Source: Lophius americanus
Taxonomy: Eukaryota > Chordata > Actinopteri > Lophiiformes > Lophiidae
Direction of reading: 5' to 3'
Assembly: GCA_037951165.1 (NCBI GenBank)
Contig: JBBDHG010000009.1
Span: 9,389,001 to 9,453,000 of the forward strand
Length of the DNA: 64,000 bases
Position 1 is the first letter of the stretch; each line of letters begins with the position of its first letter. The notes beneath the pieces are model-generated. The model saw nothing but the letters and a program-made list of their open reading frames with translations. It did not search any database and had not been told where the DNA came from. This document shows positions 13,001-26,320 of the stretch, piece after piece. A program made the translations under genes and the position numbers.

Positions 13001-15900
13001 ATCATTGTCATCTTCTGACATCACTCCAAGCCATCGCTCTTGATACAGTGAATGTAACATATAAAACCAGAGTTGTGCAGCTCAAAAAAGAGCTCTGTTT
13101 GGATTTACATTTATAAAGGTATTGATGGTCAGATGTTTAAGGTAGAGAGGAGGTGGCCCAATAGAGGGGGGCAAACTGACCCCCTTGGGCTACAGTCTCC
13201 ACTGGAGGCCACTGCTTCTCTTTCCTTTGTCTTCGTTGCAACTCAAACCTATGACAGCACCAAGAGAAAAAAATGAGCTTTGACAGGAAGGGCTTGATCA
13301 GTTCCAGCTTTCCCTCCCAGCCAAGGTCCTGTCCCTTGGTATTTACCATTTATTTACATTTCTCCCCCTGGTGCTCTTTTCACCAAGGGGAGAGATGAGC
13401 TGCTGAAGCCATGAAAAAAGAATAGCAGGGAGACAGGAAGAGCAAAAGATTGGGGACATGAAAAATGAAGGACTCTGGCAGATCCTATCTAATTGTTTTT
13501 CCAGTAGACAGCTAGGGTAATTGGATTGCCAATCAATGTAAACTCATGATTATTAATCATGTGAATCCATTAACATTTGTTTCGCTAATTATTTTTGTCC
13601 CTTGCTGATGTGCCGTATCTTTTTCTTGTAATTTTCTCTCTTGATTTCACACAAAATCCTGTTACTTTTTCTTTCAGCCCCAAATTTTCTCCTTAATGGA
13701 CAGCAGGAAGAGCAGGATGAGGTCATCAATTATACATATAACGGTTCCTTGGTCATCATACAAACTCACAGACACTTGAGCTATCCTCCTCCTTCCCCAC
13801 CTGGGTCCATCCACAAGCCGTTATGTATCTGGGAGAGCTGTGGTGACGGATGAGAGGAGCTCTTGTCCAATAAAGCTTGGTGTTTATTAGGGCCAAACCG
13901 CCAGCATGCAGACACAGCTGCAAAGTAGCAGAGCACTGCTCATTAGAGGTAAAGGTGTCTAATTATTTGTCAGGACATGGCGTGCAGGAGGCCTTCACAC
14001 AGCTGAGAATCTTGAGCATTGAATGGATTTCTCTTCATGAGTGATCTCTTTCATCATTTTTCTGACCAAGGATTTACCAAATGAACTACAGGAGGAGCTA
14101 TGACTTCTTGACTGAACTTTATTGAGCCCTGGCTCTTAATTTTGAGAAGCCTTTGGCAAGGCAAGGTTGAATCACATCACACAGCACACTCTGGTGGTCA
14201 GAGGCTGAGAGGCAGCATGCTGACTTAAGGCTTTGTAAAGAGAAGCAAGGTGAATGAAATAACAGGACTATATGAATATTGACTTTAGAGGTATTAAAAC
14301 ACAACAGCAATATTTTAAGGAAGTAATTTTTGCCAATAAATCAAATGGCACCTGATTTCATTTGCAGTGATAGTAGTGAAACAAAGAAGACAACACAAGC
14401 TGGTTCCATGGGACAGGATCAGTGCGTCTGGGAAGCTGGGCACATTTGTCAGATCTAAAGCTATGTTCTGATTAACAAGGCTGCTTCTTTTATTCCTGTG
14501 AAACTGCTTCATTCAAGAACAGTATACATAATAGTTACACAGCATCCAACTACACCCACTTCAGAACCGGTAGAGCAACATTTGGAGCTTGATGATGTGC
14601 TCACGGAAATCTGTCAGCTTCCCTTTCATCTATCCAGTTTATGTTTATGCCGACATCAGGCATCTCCTAAGTATTAATTAAGCTTTGCAGAAATATTGAC
14701 TATCATTTTCAAACATGTCCTATGGGAAAAAAAAAAAAAAAATCCTTTGAGTTGAAAGCTTAAATCTGTTTCAGATTTAATACATTCTACAGGAGACAGA
14801 TACACTTTCCAGAATTAAAAGATGTTATTGATGCAGTACTTTCTGCACATTGTTATAATCTAAATGTTATTGTTGTATATTAAAGTAGAAGTGTATCGGA
14901 CAACCAAAGCAAGAAGTGTAGGATACATCCATTTCCCAGTTGATGTGTATTTAAAATGAGTTATGTCAGACACGGGCATATAGCAACAGCAAATAACAAC
15001 AGCTGTTACCCAAAACAAGACGCATCCACATACAAACAGCTTTAGACACATATTAATGGCCTTAACTGCAATAGCAGATGCTCTTATCTGCTCAGAGTAA
15101 AGCAAAGATACAAGTACATGCCCGCATAAACACACTGGGGTGAGTTATTAGCTGACATACTTCACATTTAATTGTTCTAACAAGCAGTATTGAGAGAGTT
15201 GAGGGTCAGTGAAGCACATACGATAATGTAAGTATTCCTTGGAGGATGGGATTGATGAGCATCAATCTGGCAACCTTAATTTCCTATTTGGGTTCCTCCC
15301 AGTATAATGGCAGCTGTCAACACATGGAAGAACTGCAGTGATAGTCTACGTGGCAACCTGTGTACCCTGTTCGTGACTAGAGTACTGGAATAGGGATAAG
15401 AGTGTAAAACCTACAGGTAGGGGTCAAGAAATACGACTTTTGTAACTATAAAAACTATGATTATTATGGTGACAATAATTAATGAGTAGACAGCTATCAG
15501 AGAGCGCACACCTCAAAGTTGCCCCACCATGTCATTGCAATTGCCAAAGCAGTAGTGCTTTTGTAGTAAAGTTTGAAATTGCATTGGTCCGGTGAAGCAG
15601 AAATGAGCTGGAGAGAGTTGCTGCCACTGAAACCTGAGCCTCGATAAGCGGAAGGAAATGGAGTGGACAAAAACATTTTGAAAAACCCAATACTGCAGGG
15701 TTAAAAAATAGAGAAAAAAATCTTGACTCCACCTTTCATCCCAATCAAAATTTTATTCATTCTTCCCCACCTCAAGCCCATCACTCCCCAAAATCATCAA
15801 AATCCATCAAGTAATCGGCCAAGTAATTTTAGTGCAATCCTGCAGACAAACAAACACGCAATTTGACAGCTGTCGGCGAAAATATAACCTTCTTGGAGGA
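7060..15900. other. No gene seen
   Basis: Mostly AT-rich unique sequence with few repeats except the CA tract at 9117. A weak exon-like segment follows a tttctttcag acceptor at 13677 (frame PNFLLNGQQEEQDEVINYTY), without a donor. Nothing else stands out. Confidence 0.55.
9117..9196 (+). repeat. Imperfect (CA)n microsatellite
   Basis: CA units interrupted by AAGC, CCC and GA steps. Confidence 0.9.
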
Positions 15901-15914
15901 GATAATTAACAATA

Positions 15915-16215
15915 ATAGCAGTATAGTACGGTAAGGTACAGTAAAGTACAGTACAGTATAGTATAGTACCAAATAGTATAGTATAGTATAGTATAGTATA
16001 GTATAGTATATTATAGTATAGTATAGTATAGTATATTATATTATATTATATTATATTATAGTATAGTATAGTATAGTATATTATATTATAGTATAGCATA
16101 GCACAGTGTAGTATATTATTTTGTAGGACAGCATATATAATATATATTGCACGGTAAAGCATTGTGCAGTAGTATATTATAGTGTAGTAGCCTAAGGTGT
16201 AGTATAATATAGCAT
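15915..16215 (+). repeat. (GTATA)n pentanucleotide satellite, diverging at both ends
   Basis: Perfect GTATA/TTATA units run through about 15975-16095, with worn copies (gtacagtaaa, gcatagcac) on both flanks. The pattern suggests an older, larger array. Confidence 0.95.
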
Positions 16216-18044
16216 AGCATATTTCATTTGCATCCATCCATCCATCAGAGCTGTCTTGTAGCAGTATATGGGTCCGTATGTCTGGATCTGTGATTGCAGA
16301 CGATGTGATGCATTCAAATTGACCAGTGCAAGCATGTGTTTGTGGGCATATGCGTTTTGCGCGTGTGTCTGTACGTGTAGATGGATAAATGATCAATGTC
16401 TTTGTCTCCTTGAGCGGCCATGTCTGTATATCATGAATTAGACATTAGCATAGTGGACCACAAAAAGTGCATGTGTAAAATCTGTGTATGCCACTTTCAT
16501 GCAAAAGTTCTTCTTTTCTTTTTTTGCATTAAACAAACTTAATGAAGAATGAAAAACAAAGGGGGGAGGTTTTATTTAAAGCGAAACAAAAAATAAATAT
16601 TCACAATTCAATCTTTAAAGTATGTCTGAAACAGAAGTGAGAGCAGAGTTTTTTTGTTTGTTTGTTCATTCTCCTTTTTTTTATAATAAATCCCCTCAGC
16701 ACAGTTTTTGTTGCTACAGCAACATCTCCCTCTTATATGGACCTTCATGGCTTCATACCTGCGACTTTCAATTTACTGATGGGGATATCAGCCCAGAGGA
16801 AAGAAATGCTGCTGAAAACGACAGAGCAATTTTATTCTGCACCACCGAACACTTCAAAATGAGTGTCTAATTGTATTAAAGCCAATAGCCTTCAGTGCTT
16901 GTACCGGATAGGCCAGAGATGGAACAGAGAAACTGCTGCTGGAGAATGAACTGCTTTTATGGTCTGGTTCTGTATTGATAGTAAGTTGTCAGCTCTGTGG
17001 AAATGAGGTCTCCAAATACATGTTGTTCTTTGCTTCTCCCTATACAACACCCCTTTCTCTACCTAACCTCGGGCAAGTGTGGAAACCTATCCAATACTTG
17101 GTCAACAAATCAAATTTGTAGATTCCTGTCGCCATATTTCTCTAATCTCATATTAGGAGGTTAAGGATCAGAGCACAGGGGATGATGGAAAAGATGGTAA
17201 AAAGAGGGGAGAAATAGACCAGAAATTGTGACACATTAACATGGGGTTGAGAAGAAAATTGTAGAATGTTGAGTGGAGGAAATGCTAAACTGTGTGTGAC
17301 TGAATGAGATAAAATGATAGTAGGTACTGGGAAGAGAGAAATACAGAAATGCATGAAATGGTTAGTGTTGGTTGTGTTATAGATCTGCCGATAGGGTGAT
17401 GTATGACACATGTTTAATGCTGGGTCACCCTTTGTTGCAGAGGTTAGCCAACCAATCCTCAGCTCGTTCATCAAAGGTGTGAATGTGTGCATGTGTGTGT
17501 GGGTTGGGTGTGTGTGTGTTAGCGTGGAATTCTTGCGATTACTTTGAATTATTGGAGAATTAATGGCCATTCTGATTTTCTTAAGGCAAAAGAGCAGTAC
17601 AGAGAAATGTCCCGTGGGACTATCCATCCATTCTATGCAATTACAGAGATAGAGTCAATATACATAATAGGCCTGCCCAAGAAGCTTTAATCTAAAGTAC
17701 AAGGTTTCAACACCGACACACGCAAACATGAATGCATGTAACGGAAGTCTGGGCTGCCATGTCTAAACTTCTGTGTCTTCTTCTGCCTTCTTCCTATCTT
17801 TGCGAACACTTCACTGATTTTCAATCCCATCTTTCAATGAACTTAAAAATGCCTGCAGACTACAGGCAACCAATGAAGTGAAAAATCTGAACCCTGTGTT
17901 TCCATGACAACACCTAACATTAAGTGCAACACTGCTTCTCTTGTTGTTCAAATGCTCTCCGATTGATCTCATCTTTCGGGCCTCTTCAAGGGGACAAGAG
18001 TACATTTGACATGCTTGACAGAAGGGCAGGCTCACAAGCACAGA

Positions 18045-18082
18045 CAGCGACACACACACACACACACACTCACACACACACA
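18045..18082 (+). repeat. (CA)n microsatellite
   Basis: About 17 CA units with one CT. Confidence 0.9.
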
Positions 18083-18529
18083 AGCAGCAAAAGACCGACA
18101 TGCAGGGTCACATCTTCAAGCGCAGACAGTGGAGAAGAATGGCAGAGAGGAAAAGCTTCAAATAGGGAACAACCCACTGGTGTGATCTCACACAGTAAGA
18201 ATCATTTCTGCCTCTATATGTCCTCAGTACAAAGTTTTATGGCCCAATGAGCATGTAATTATTATTACCATTGGTCAGGATGGAGAACTTCTTTCAACTG
18301 TTTGATTTCTCAGAAGCTGAAAAATATTAATACAAAAATGTATGTATAAATAGGAAAATAGAAAGGTTACTCTTTGCAAAAATACCATTTCTTCCAAAAC
18401 AGGACAGTATCATTGATTTTTCCTTAAAATTAAACCACAAATCCCACTCAATAATTGTATTGTTAATGGAAACTACAGTTGACAGTGCAGATGCTATGCT
18501 AAGAAGACAGCTGGGGTATAGGGCTATGA

Positions 18530-18578
18530 ATGTGTGAGTGTGTGTGTGTGAGTGTGTGTCTGTGTGTGTGAGTGTGTA
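18530..18578 (+). repeat. (TG)n microsatellite
   Basis: TG units interrupted by AG and TC. Confidence 0.9.
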
Positions 18579-18681
18579 TGGGTGCCCCAAGTGGTTACCC
18601 TGCAGACATCCCCCTTGCTATTTATCATAACCCCCAAAAGTCTGGGATATTATGGAACCATCCTCGCAGCCGACACGTCCA

Positions 18682-18780
18682 CCGCCGTGTCTCCACCGTG
18701 TCTCCACCGTCTCTCCACCGTGTCTCCACCGTGTCTCCACCTAGTCTCCACCATGTCTCCACCGTGTCTCCACCGTGTCC
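18682..18780 (+). repeat. 12-bp minisatellite (CCGTGTCTCCAC)n
   Basis: About eight tandem copies of a 12-bp unit with a few substitutions. Because 12 is a multiple of 3 it stays open in several frames and makes spurious Ser/Pro/His-rich ORFs, none of which is a credible protein. Confidence 0.85.
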
Positions 18781-18884
18781 GACACTACAGATCTTTTGTT
18801 AACACAAAACCTCAAAACTGTTTCATAGATCATTTTCACATTTTGTACCCAGATTGACCTTAGCGCGAGGGTGGAGTTATTTGG

Positions 18885-19190
18885 AGAAAGGTCAGTCGTA
18901 GGTTTTCAACTACAGGGGGAGCTTTATCTACAAAAGTTCTCAGTCATTATTTCTCAACACTTGGCCCAATTTAATGCCAATTTTTCGTTTTTTCTTTTTT
19001 TTTATGAAAACATTTTTTCCAGACATATATCAAAAACTAATTCATGGTTCATTTTGAAAATGTATGCCACCCTAGATTTACGTATGGGAAGAACCCGATT
19101 GATTTTGGGAAAGGTTGATTTTATTTTTATTATACAAGTGGGGTTTTATCCACAAAACGTTTTGGGCCATCATTTCTCAACTGGTGCATA
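18885..19190 (+). repeat. Old direct repeat, spacing about 223 bp
   Basis: The segment at about 18920-18958 (tttatctacaaaag...cattatttctcaac) resembles 19144-19181 (tttatccacaaaac...catcatttctcaac), with weaker similarity on the flanks including ggaaaggt. Probably a diverged tandem duplication in AT-rich DNA. Confidence 0.45.
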
Positions 19191-22100
19191 AGAACCAACT
19201 GGAGGAGATCTATCTTGTTTATATATTTTACCCATATATCATTCTAATAGTTCATATTGTATTCACCTCGGGCAGACTTTTTTATTTTTTTTTACAAAAA
19301 ATACTGTGGAAATAAATTCATATTTAATTTTAGGCGTTAAATCCGGGGGATTTCTGGTGGATTAATGGGGATTGGGGATTTATCCTTGCTGTCGGGGGAC
19401 ATCAGTATAGGTCTAGCTTTGGCCTTTAAATACTGCCAGCCAACCTGCTGTGCATTGACAGTGTGTGCTTCTGTGTGTGTGTGGGTGTTTGTATGTCTGA
19501 GAGGGTTGCCAAAGGCAGTCCAACCTTGTGCTACAAATCCAAATCCCATCAGCATTGCCTTTCTCTCCTAGTTATTTTCATCGAAGCAACGAGGCGGTCA
19601 GCTTTATGGATGAGGGTCTGGTCACTTCCTCAGCGGCTTTGTCCTTTCGCTTTGTCCTTTCGCCCATGCCACCCTGACCATAACCATCCTGACAGCTGCC
19701 TGCCCATTAACGAACCAGGGGGATAGACGATGAAGGACCGGGTGAGGTTGGGGGCAAAAGAAACATGTGGTACCCAAGACTTTAAGGGTTTTAGAAGGTA
19801 AAGGATGAATTAGGCGGAGGACAAGATAGTGTGTTTGTGATAGATTGTATGTATGAGTTTAGAGCTAAAACAACAAAACAATGTTGGTTATGGGTTTGCA
19901 TGTGTATATCTATGTGTGTGTATTATGTGTGTATATACATAAAATGACCATTATTCATAAAATAAATATTAGTCTGGTGTGACTCTGCATGTGTTTCCAA
20001 GCCTTTGGCCATTCCTTTAATGGACCCATCTGTTATGGCCAGCTGGATAGAGACACAAACACAAGCAAGTGCATATGCGTGACCTGAAGAGGAGAGAGGG
20101 AAGAATGGAGCGAGGCAATGACACCGTGGCAAAAAAAAGAGAGACGAAAGCATAAATGCAGATAAATGACAGGAGTGAGAGAGAGCGATGAAGTGAAGAC
20201 GAGCAGAGGGGTCTCTCTGATTAGACTGATACAGCATTGACAGGGATAATCCCTTGATAACTACTCTGTATTGATCCACTATCATAGGTAGGAGTTGACT
20301 GGAGGACTGATGCACACACATATATATACCCACACATACACTTGCACATACACCAGCTGATGTGTTTGTGTCACAAAGCAGCCTATATGTTCTCGAGAGG
20401 ACGGTTTCAATAAAGCTGGAGCTCCTTGTTCTACTGACCTACATGCATATTTCACATACAACTGGGAATGCCAAATGGGGAACTTAATATTTCTTTGCTA
20501 GTTTTCTATGTTAGGCTCTGAAATTAAAAATATGAAAAGGCGATGGTATGCTGAGTTTAACAGCGGAGTGATGTGGAGGCTGCGTTCAATAATTGATAAT
20601 TGTGATTGAAATGACTGTGAAACTGTAACATCACATAAAAAATGCATTGGCAGCCCAAAATAATTATAAGGACTCGGTACAAGCAACGTTTATAGATTCC
20701 GAAGATACCAAATTAGCCTCATCTTTCAGATTTCCTTGGGATAACTTTGCCCACTGTCTTCTGCAAGCGCTATAATAATAATAATAATAATAATACATTT
20801 AATTTATGCGTTTGTGTCATGCTTTATGTTCTATGTTACTGCACACAAATAACACACAAAGCCCACTGATGCTTATTTTATTTCCTTTTCCTGCTTCACT
20901 GCTATTTTTCCCCTTTTAGCTTACAAGAGATTGGGAGTTGCACAGTCCATTTAATTTCCCCTTTGTTACCTTGAGGTCACTTTCTGTGCCTCCCCAAAGC
21001 AAGATTTAGAAGCATATTCCCTTAAACGATGAGGATGTTTATTTTTTCTTAGCTTCTAAAAACGTAGTTTTGGTTTGGAGTGTACTGTTTTAGTGTGCTG
21101 AACATAAAAACATGTAGGTTTAGGGTTAGAGTTCACACTGGCATGATAGAAGGACCCAAAGTGTTGAGTTTGAAATAGTATAATCACCATAATCGGTTCA
21201 CAAAATTAACCAAAATCGAGAAACAGAACATAACTTTGTTTTATGTGGAAGCCACACATTTAAACAGCAAAACTATAAACCTCTGTTAAAACTAATGGGA
21301 GAATACTAGAGGTGCCCCGATTGCATTTTCTTGGCCGATCACCGATTTTGAAGTCTGACCGGTTGATACAGATTTTGGATGATTCTAATTTATTTTCTTG
21401 AAGATTTTAAAACCAAAATGAGTAGTGTATTTCAAGTGCTCTTATTTCGAAGGACTGCGGTGGAAGTAAGGTTAGTCAGCATGGCATATGTATTCTGACT
21501 TGATGAAACTAATTTAAGCGCTGCCCTCCTCATTGTGTGTTTCTTAAACCAATTCTATGACATTTCAAAGTGAAAATAAAACTTTGTTAGCTATTTGCAG
21601 ACCATTATATGTCATATGTTGGCTTTGTTCATCAAGACATGTTTATGGATTAACAGTAAATCATCTTGTGCGCACAAGATAATTATTATTTTTCTCAATA
21701 TATTCATATTGACAGCATAAATACTTGTCCAACAGGAGGTAATTCCTTAATTTCCTCCAGCAGCTTGAGAAGCATACTTGCCTCTGGACATACACACATA
21801 CAGCAGTCTCTTGGCTGGCTCTGGGCTCTTGCTAGCATTAGCTGCACTTAATTTCTTGGGGAGATTCATTTTGAAGTGTCTGATTTGTTGATGTTTGTTT
21901 CTTGTCCCAAACATTTTCGCAATTATTCCTCTGCAGCTTCTTTTGGCCTTGCTGATGTTACCAATTGTGACCTTTGTGTTTTATTCATACATGGTGAAGG
22001 ATTGCCATGCTGGTGAGATGTTTGTAACCATGGCAGCTCATGCTTGGTGTTTGCATGCGGCGAATGCGTGTTAACCGGCACAGAGTCGGCCAAACTGAGA

Positions 22101-22586
22101 CTGAAAGGGCCAATCACCGATCATATTAAAATAAGCCCACAGTCCCACCGATCGGTATACCACTATAAAATACCATACTATCAAAATTACCTCAAAAGTA
22201 ACAGTACTATTTTGTCTTATTTGTATATTTGCTAAAATATTTGTTTAAATGAACAGTAGGAAACATCTCACCACTCAGCGAGCAAATGGTTTTATTTATA
22301 TAGAAAAAAACTGATTAAAGTTTATGGTTATGATATCAACCATACTCTGACACTTGATTTAAAATGGGAAACAAAAACATAACTAAAAGATGCATTTCCT
22401 GAAGAAATGTTTATAGGTATTTTTAAGGCAAACTAGCTTCTGTATATCAGTTTGTTTTTTTTAACTGTTCGGCTGTTTATTAGTAAACTTAACTATTCTT
22501 ACTTTTTGTCTGAGTGCCAGATAAAGTACATGTGACATTTTATTATTTAAAGATTGAAAGACCCCTTCACCCACAGATAATGCCGC

Positions 22587-22617
22587 GATTTATGTGAATG
22601 TGCCATTCACATAAATC
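22587..22617. other. Perfect 14-bp inverted repeat with a 3-nt loop
   Basis: gatttatgtgaatg and its exact reverse complement are separated by tgc. Too short for a microRNA precursor. It could be a cruciform site or the trace of a palindromic element. Confidence 0.9.
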
Positions 22618-24390
22618 CACTAAAGAGAATTGATCGGCAAAGGGAAATAGACAGATTGACTGTGGGCACTGAGCAGCTCAATGTGGTTGATAAAGATAAA
22701 TGCAAAAGTCATTTAGTCATCGAAAGTGATCCCCACAGCAAATCTGCCTACGGTGAAGGGGAGCACAGATATGGCAGGCTTGATTCCAAGCCACCTCTTT
22801 GAAGCAAAATCTATATCCAAACAGCCCCTAAGACTCCTCTTTGGATTAGATCATTGGCGGATCCACAAATACCAATTAGATTGCTGTTGTTGAGTGCCAA
22901 AAGACACGGCGAGGGCAAGACAGACAGACAGATAGACAAGGAGGTAGGTGGGCAGACAAACAATGACAGACAGGCAAGAAAAAGGCAGCCACAGCTGGAA
23001 TATAAAAAGGAATGTGTGGCATATGGTGCACAAGGAGAAAGAGAAAAGGTGGCCAGAAGCACAATGAAGAGAAGGAGAAGGAAGAGTTGTAAAGGTGAGG
23101 GAGGAGAGTTGAGCAGATGGGGGTACTCATGTGTGACTCCACCATCAGCTTAATACTTTAGCTTAACCCTCTCATCATTCTTGCAGGTCCAAGCTTGTGT
23201 GGGAGTGACTGTATGGTTTTCATCTCATCTCCTGTACTAGTATATCATTAAAGAGATTGTAAAAAAATATGAAAATCTCCATTTATATAAGTGTAGGAGG
23301 ACACATAGAAAATGTATTTTTTGATTGTCCAGGTTTGTCCCTCTGATGATAAAATTAGAAGTGGGAAGGGATGTGGAAGTGTATAAGGGAGAGCCAGGTT
23401 GCTAAATCTTCTCTCTCTACTCCTTCCTCTTGGAGAGAGACAGATAATGAAGGTAAGTAAGAGTAGAGTCAAAATAATGAATATAAGAATATTATTTTAG
23501 GTAATGTCACATCGTTTCTACATTTCAAAACATTATTAAATGTAACTTATGTAATTTCAAGAAATTGAAAATGACTTTCCTCCCATTACAAAAACGCCTT
23601 AATAAATATTAAAAACACAGTCACATATTCTATATTACAGCGCTTTCCACACAATTGTGCTGGATGTGACATGCAGGGACATTGATATAGTAACACACAC
23701 TCTCTAACAAACACACAAACATAATCATTTTCTTTCATTAGTCTTCTCTGTATGACATGGAAACAGAGACAAGACTGTCCCTCACAGAAAGTCATCTGTA
23801 ACAAGAACAAGAGTGAAATGCTACTTTCACAAATTCACCAAATTCACTGTACTAACTGAAGCCAGTCGCTTCCTTGCACATCCTTGTTTCTCTATCCTAA
23901 TTCCGAGAGCCAAGTGGTTTGTACTGAAGGGAGACAGACACCACGCTGAAACACTGAGTCATTCTTTCAATGCAACCCCCTGTTAATCTGTGCATAGACA
24001 CACGCACCCACATGCACACACAAACACACCTGCAAACACACATACACACACACACACATTGCCTGCAAACTGTGTTTCAGTTTGCACGGCTCCAACACTT
24101 TCCTGTAGTCGAGAAACTGGATTCCTGTGGAGGGAACAGTATTTGGGAGGCTCTCTAATCCCACATGGTAACCTACCCGTGTCCTCATTGGAGACAGCAG
24201 TCCTTCCATGATGATTTGGTTGGTTCCCGTGTGCCTTGGACCCCTCAGCTGTGTCGGTGTATCCCGACACAGCTTATCCTTATCCAAATAGATCCTGTTA
24301 GAAACGCTGTCTCATCCTCAGAGCGAACATCTCTACAGCGCTGCTCCTTACCTACCCAGAGAGCCCAGTGCTCTGACAGGAATAGAGAGT

Positions 24391-24441
24391 CTGTGTGTGT
24401 GTGTGTGTGTGTGCTGCAGGCACACACACACACACGCACAC
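24391..24441 (+). repeat. Self-complementary (GT)n-GCTGCAG-(CA)n tract
   Basis: A GT run of about 11 units, a short palindromic centre (ctgcag) and a CA run together can pair into one hairpin. It forms the end of the left copy of the 24.3/25.7 kb duplication. Confidence 0.9.
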
Positions 24442-24986
24442 AGCAGGGAGCAGGAGGCGTGGGGGCAGTGCCAAACTCCCAGTGCTTCTCCTCCTTCCGC
24501 CGACCTGTTAGTTGGTGTGTGATCTCCCCTACGAAACACAGTGGTACTGAAGTCCACGGCAGCTCTCTCTGTCTTTCTCTCTCTGTCTCTTGGCTTCCCT
24601 TTCTCCCCCTCTCCCTTTTTTCTGTCTGTCCCCTTCTGTCTCACTCTCACTGCCTCCAGCTACATTTGTTCCCTTCAATGTGGAAAATGATTGCAGGTTG
24701 TTTTTCAGGGTACAGCCATCCAATGAAAGCTCTTCCTCTGCTTAATGTCCACTGTCCGTCTCTCGGCCTCTTTCCCTTCTCACCATCTCAGCTTCCCACG
24801 ATGCTTTGCTTTTTTGGTCCTCCTGCTCACTGTCAACTCCTTGTTCCCGCCTAAGGCTCAATCTGCAAAGGAGGAGGTGGAGTCTGACTAAATGAATATT
24901 TACCATGTGTGTTTGTCTGTGTGGAAGGGATGGAGAGAAAAAAAGCAAAAGAGACAGTGTGAAAGAGAAGAGAGGGCAATCTCCAG

Positions 24987-25016
24987 GCCACTATTGTGCC
25001 CCCAGACAATAGTGGC
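24987..25016. other. Perfect 11-bp inverted repeat
   Basis: gccactattgt and its reverse complement are separated by eight bases. The arms contain ATTGT/ACAAT, the SOX-type core, so a paired SOX site is one possibility. Confidence 0.85.
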
Positions 25017-26252
25017 TCTTAACTGCCTAGCAACCTGATCAGCCTCTATTCTCTTAATAGACAAGGCATGAGCCACTCTCTCTGGCATACACACACAAAA
25101 ACTACGTCTCTCCTTTCTTCACATACTTATGTTATCACATCTAAAGCTGTAGCTTCACCTACTGTACGTAACCATAGTATATAACGAGCCCTTTGGCTTA
25201 ACACAGGCCGCTAAAGTGGCGTTTGATTTCTCGTTTTTCTTTTTCCGTCAATGGTTCCATGTCTGTTACTTGAAATGGAGCTACTGTGAAATGAAAGTTA
25301 ATGGCTGAGGATCAATGGACCTACATCTTGGTGTGTGTGTGTGTGCCTTTTTATTTTAATTGTGTGCAAATACTTATTCTTTAAAATGGTCAACACAAGG
25401 ACAAATCATCACCTCTGCTCCCAGCAGTATCTTGCCGTTGCCTTGGCAACAATGAGACCATTAGGGTGGGAGCGCAGTGAGGCAGGTAGACCATTATAAA
25501 GTGGAATAAATAAATGAAATCCCTGCATTGCTGTGCATTCTACCTTCCTCAGTCACATTTTTATGGATCTGTGTAGTGAGAAGAAGACCCAATCTGACTG
25601 TGTCCAGTCCAACCAATGTAAGTCACTTGAGGAGCTTACAGAGTGGCATGAATGACATCAGCGCAAACATCTCTACAACGCTGCTTCTGACCTGCCCAGA
25701 GAGCCCAGTGCCCGGGCAGGAATAAAGAGTTTTTGTGGGTGGTGTGTGTGTGTGCAGGCACGGACACAACAGTGAGCAAACAAATAGGTCTCAACCAAAG
25801 GGTTTGAACCTAAGAGGAATGCTATAAACACTAAAGAAGTCAATCCCAGTACCTAAAGGTAGCTCCACAAATTAGTTAAATCGTGTGTTAAATATTAACA
25901 CTTGTGAGTATGAAGAATATGTCAGAATGGTTAAAAAGGACCAACAAATGCCAAAGGGCTTCTCCAGTGGAATCCCCCAGGAGCAGATACATTCACCACA
26001 CAATATGCAAATTTCAGTCACCACTGGTGACTGACAGTGGACTACTGATTGATCTGTGCGACCAGACTGAAAACATATGGCGACCATTACACTACCACAT
26101 AAACATTTCAGCCGTGAAAAAGTAGTTAGAGTGGCACCTGCTGTCACATAACAGCATTGATTGTGGGCTGGTCATAACGACACGGACATCTTAGCACAGC
26201 AACAAGTGGATGAAATCAATAACATTCTAACAACATCGGGCACATCCACTCT

Positions 26253-26258
26253 GGTGTG

Positions 26259-26317
<59 letters not shown>
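26253..26317 (+). repeat. (GT)n microsatellite
   Basis: About 30 GT units with one GC interruption. Confidence 0.97.

Positions 26318-26320
<3 letters not shown>

Larger units (their letters stand above)
24321..25762 (+). repeat. Dispersed direct duplication of about 100 bp
   Basis: The unit at 24321-24425 recurs at 25659-25762: gcg(a)aacatctctaca, then cccagagagcccagtg, then caggaata.agagt, each followed by a GT run and gcaggcac. The copies are about 1.3 kb apart, in the same orientation, and roughly 80% alike by eye. No gene lies in either copy. Confidence 0.7.
16220..26250. other. No gene seen
   Basis: Holds the minisatellite, microsatellites, direct duplications and hairpins listed separately. 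About 21305-22165 contains several gatcaccgat/ccgatcgg motifs reminiscent of worn DNA-transposon ends, but no clean terminal repeat could be aligned. The 229-codon frame at 24165-24854 crosses a microsatellite and is not credible. Confidence 0.55.

Noticed and set aside
16046..16396. Minus-strand frame of 116 codons rich in Ile and Tyr.
   Set aside because: Translation of the GTATA satellite.
17148..17627. Minus-strand frame of 159 codons.
   Set aside because: No recognisable domain, low-complexity His/Thr run over a GT repeat, and no splice sites or promoter to support a gene.
21305..22165. Possible DNA transposon with gatcaccgat-type ends.
   Set aside because: The motifs occur in mixed orientations and no consistent terminal inverted repeat or target duplication could be aligned.
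24165..24854. Longest single open frame (229 codons, plus strand).
   Set aside because: It runs through a GT/CA microsatellite and a C/T-rich tract, has no splice context or domain, and the protein is low-complexity.
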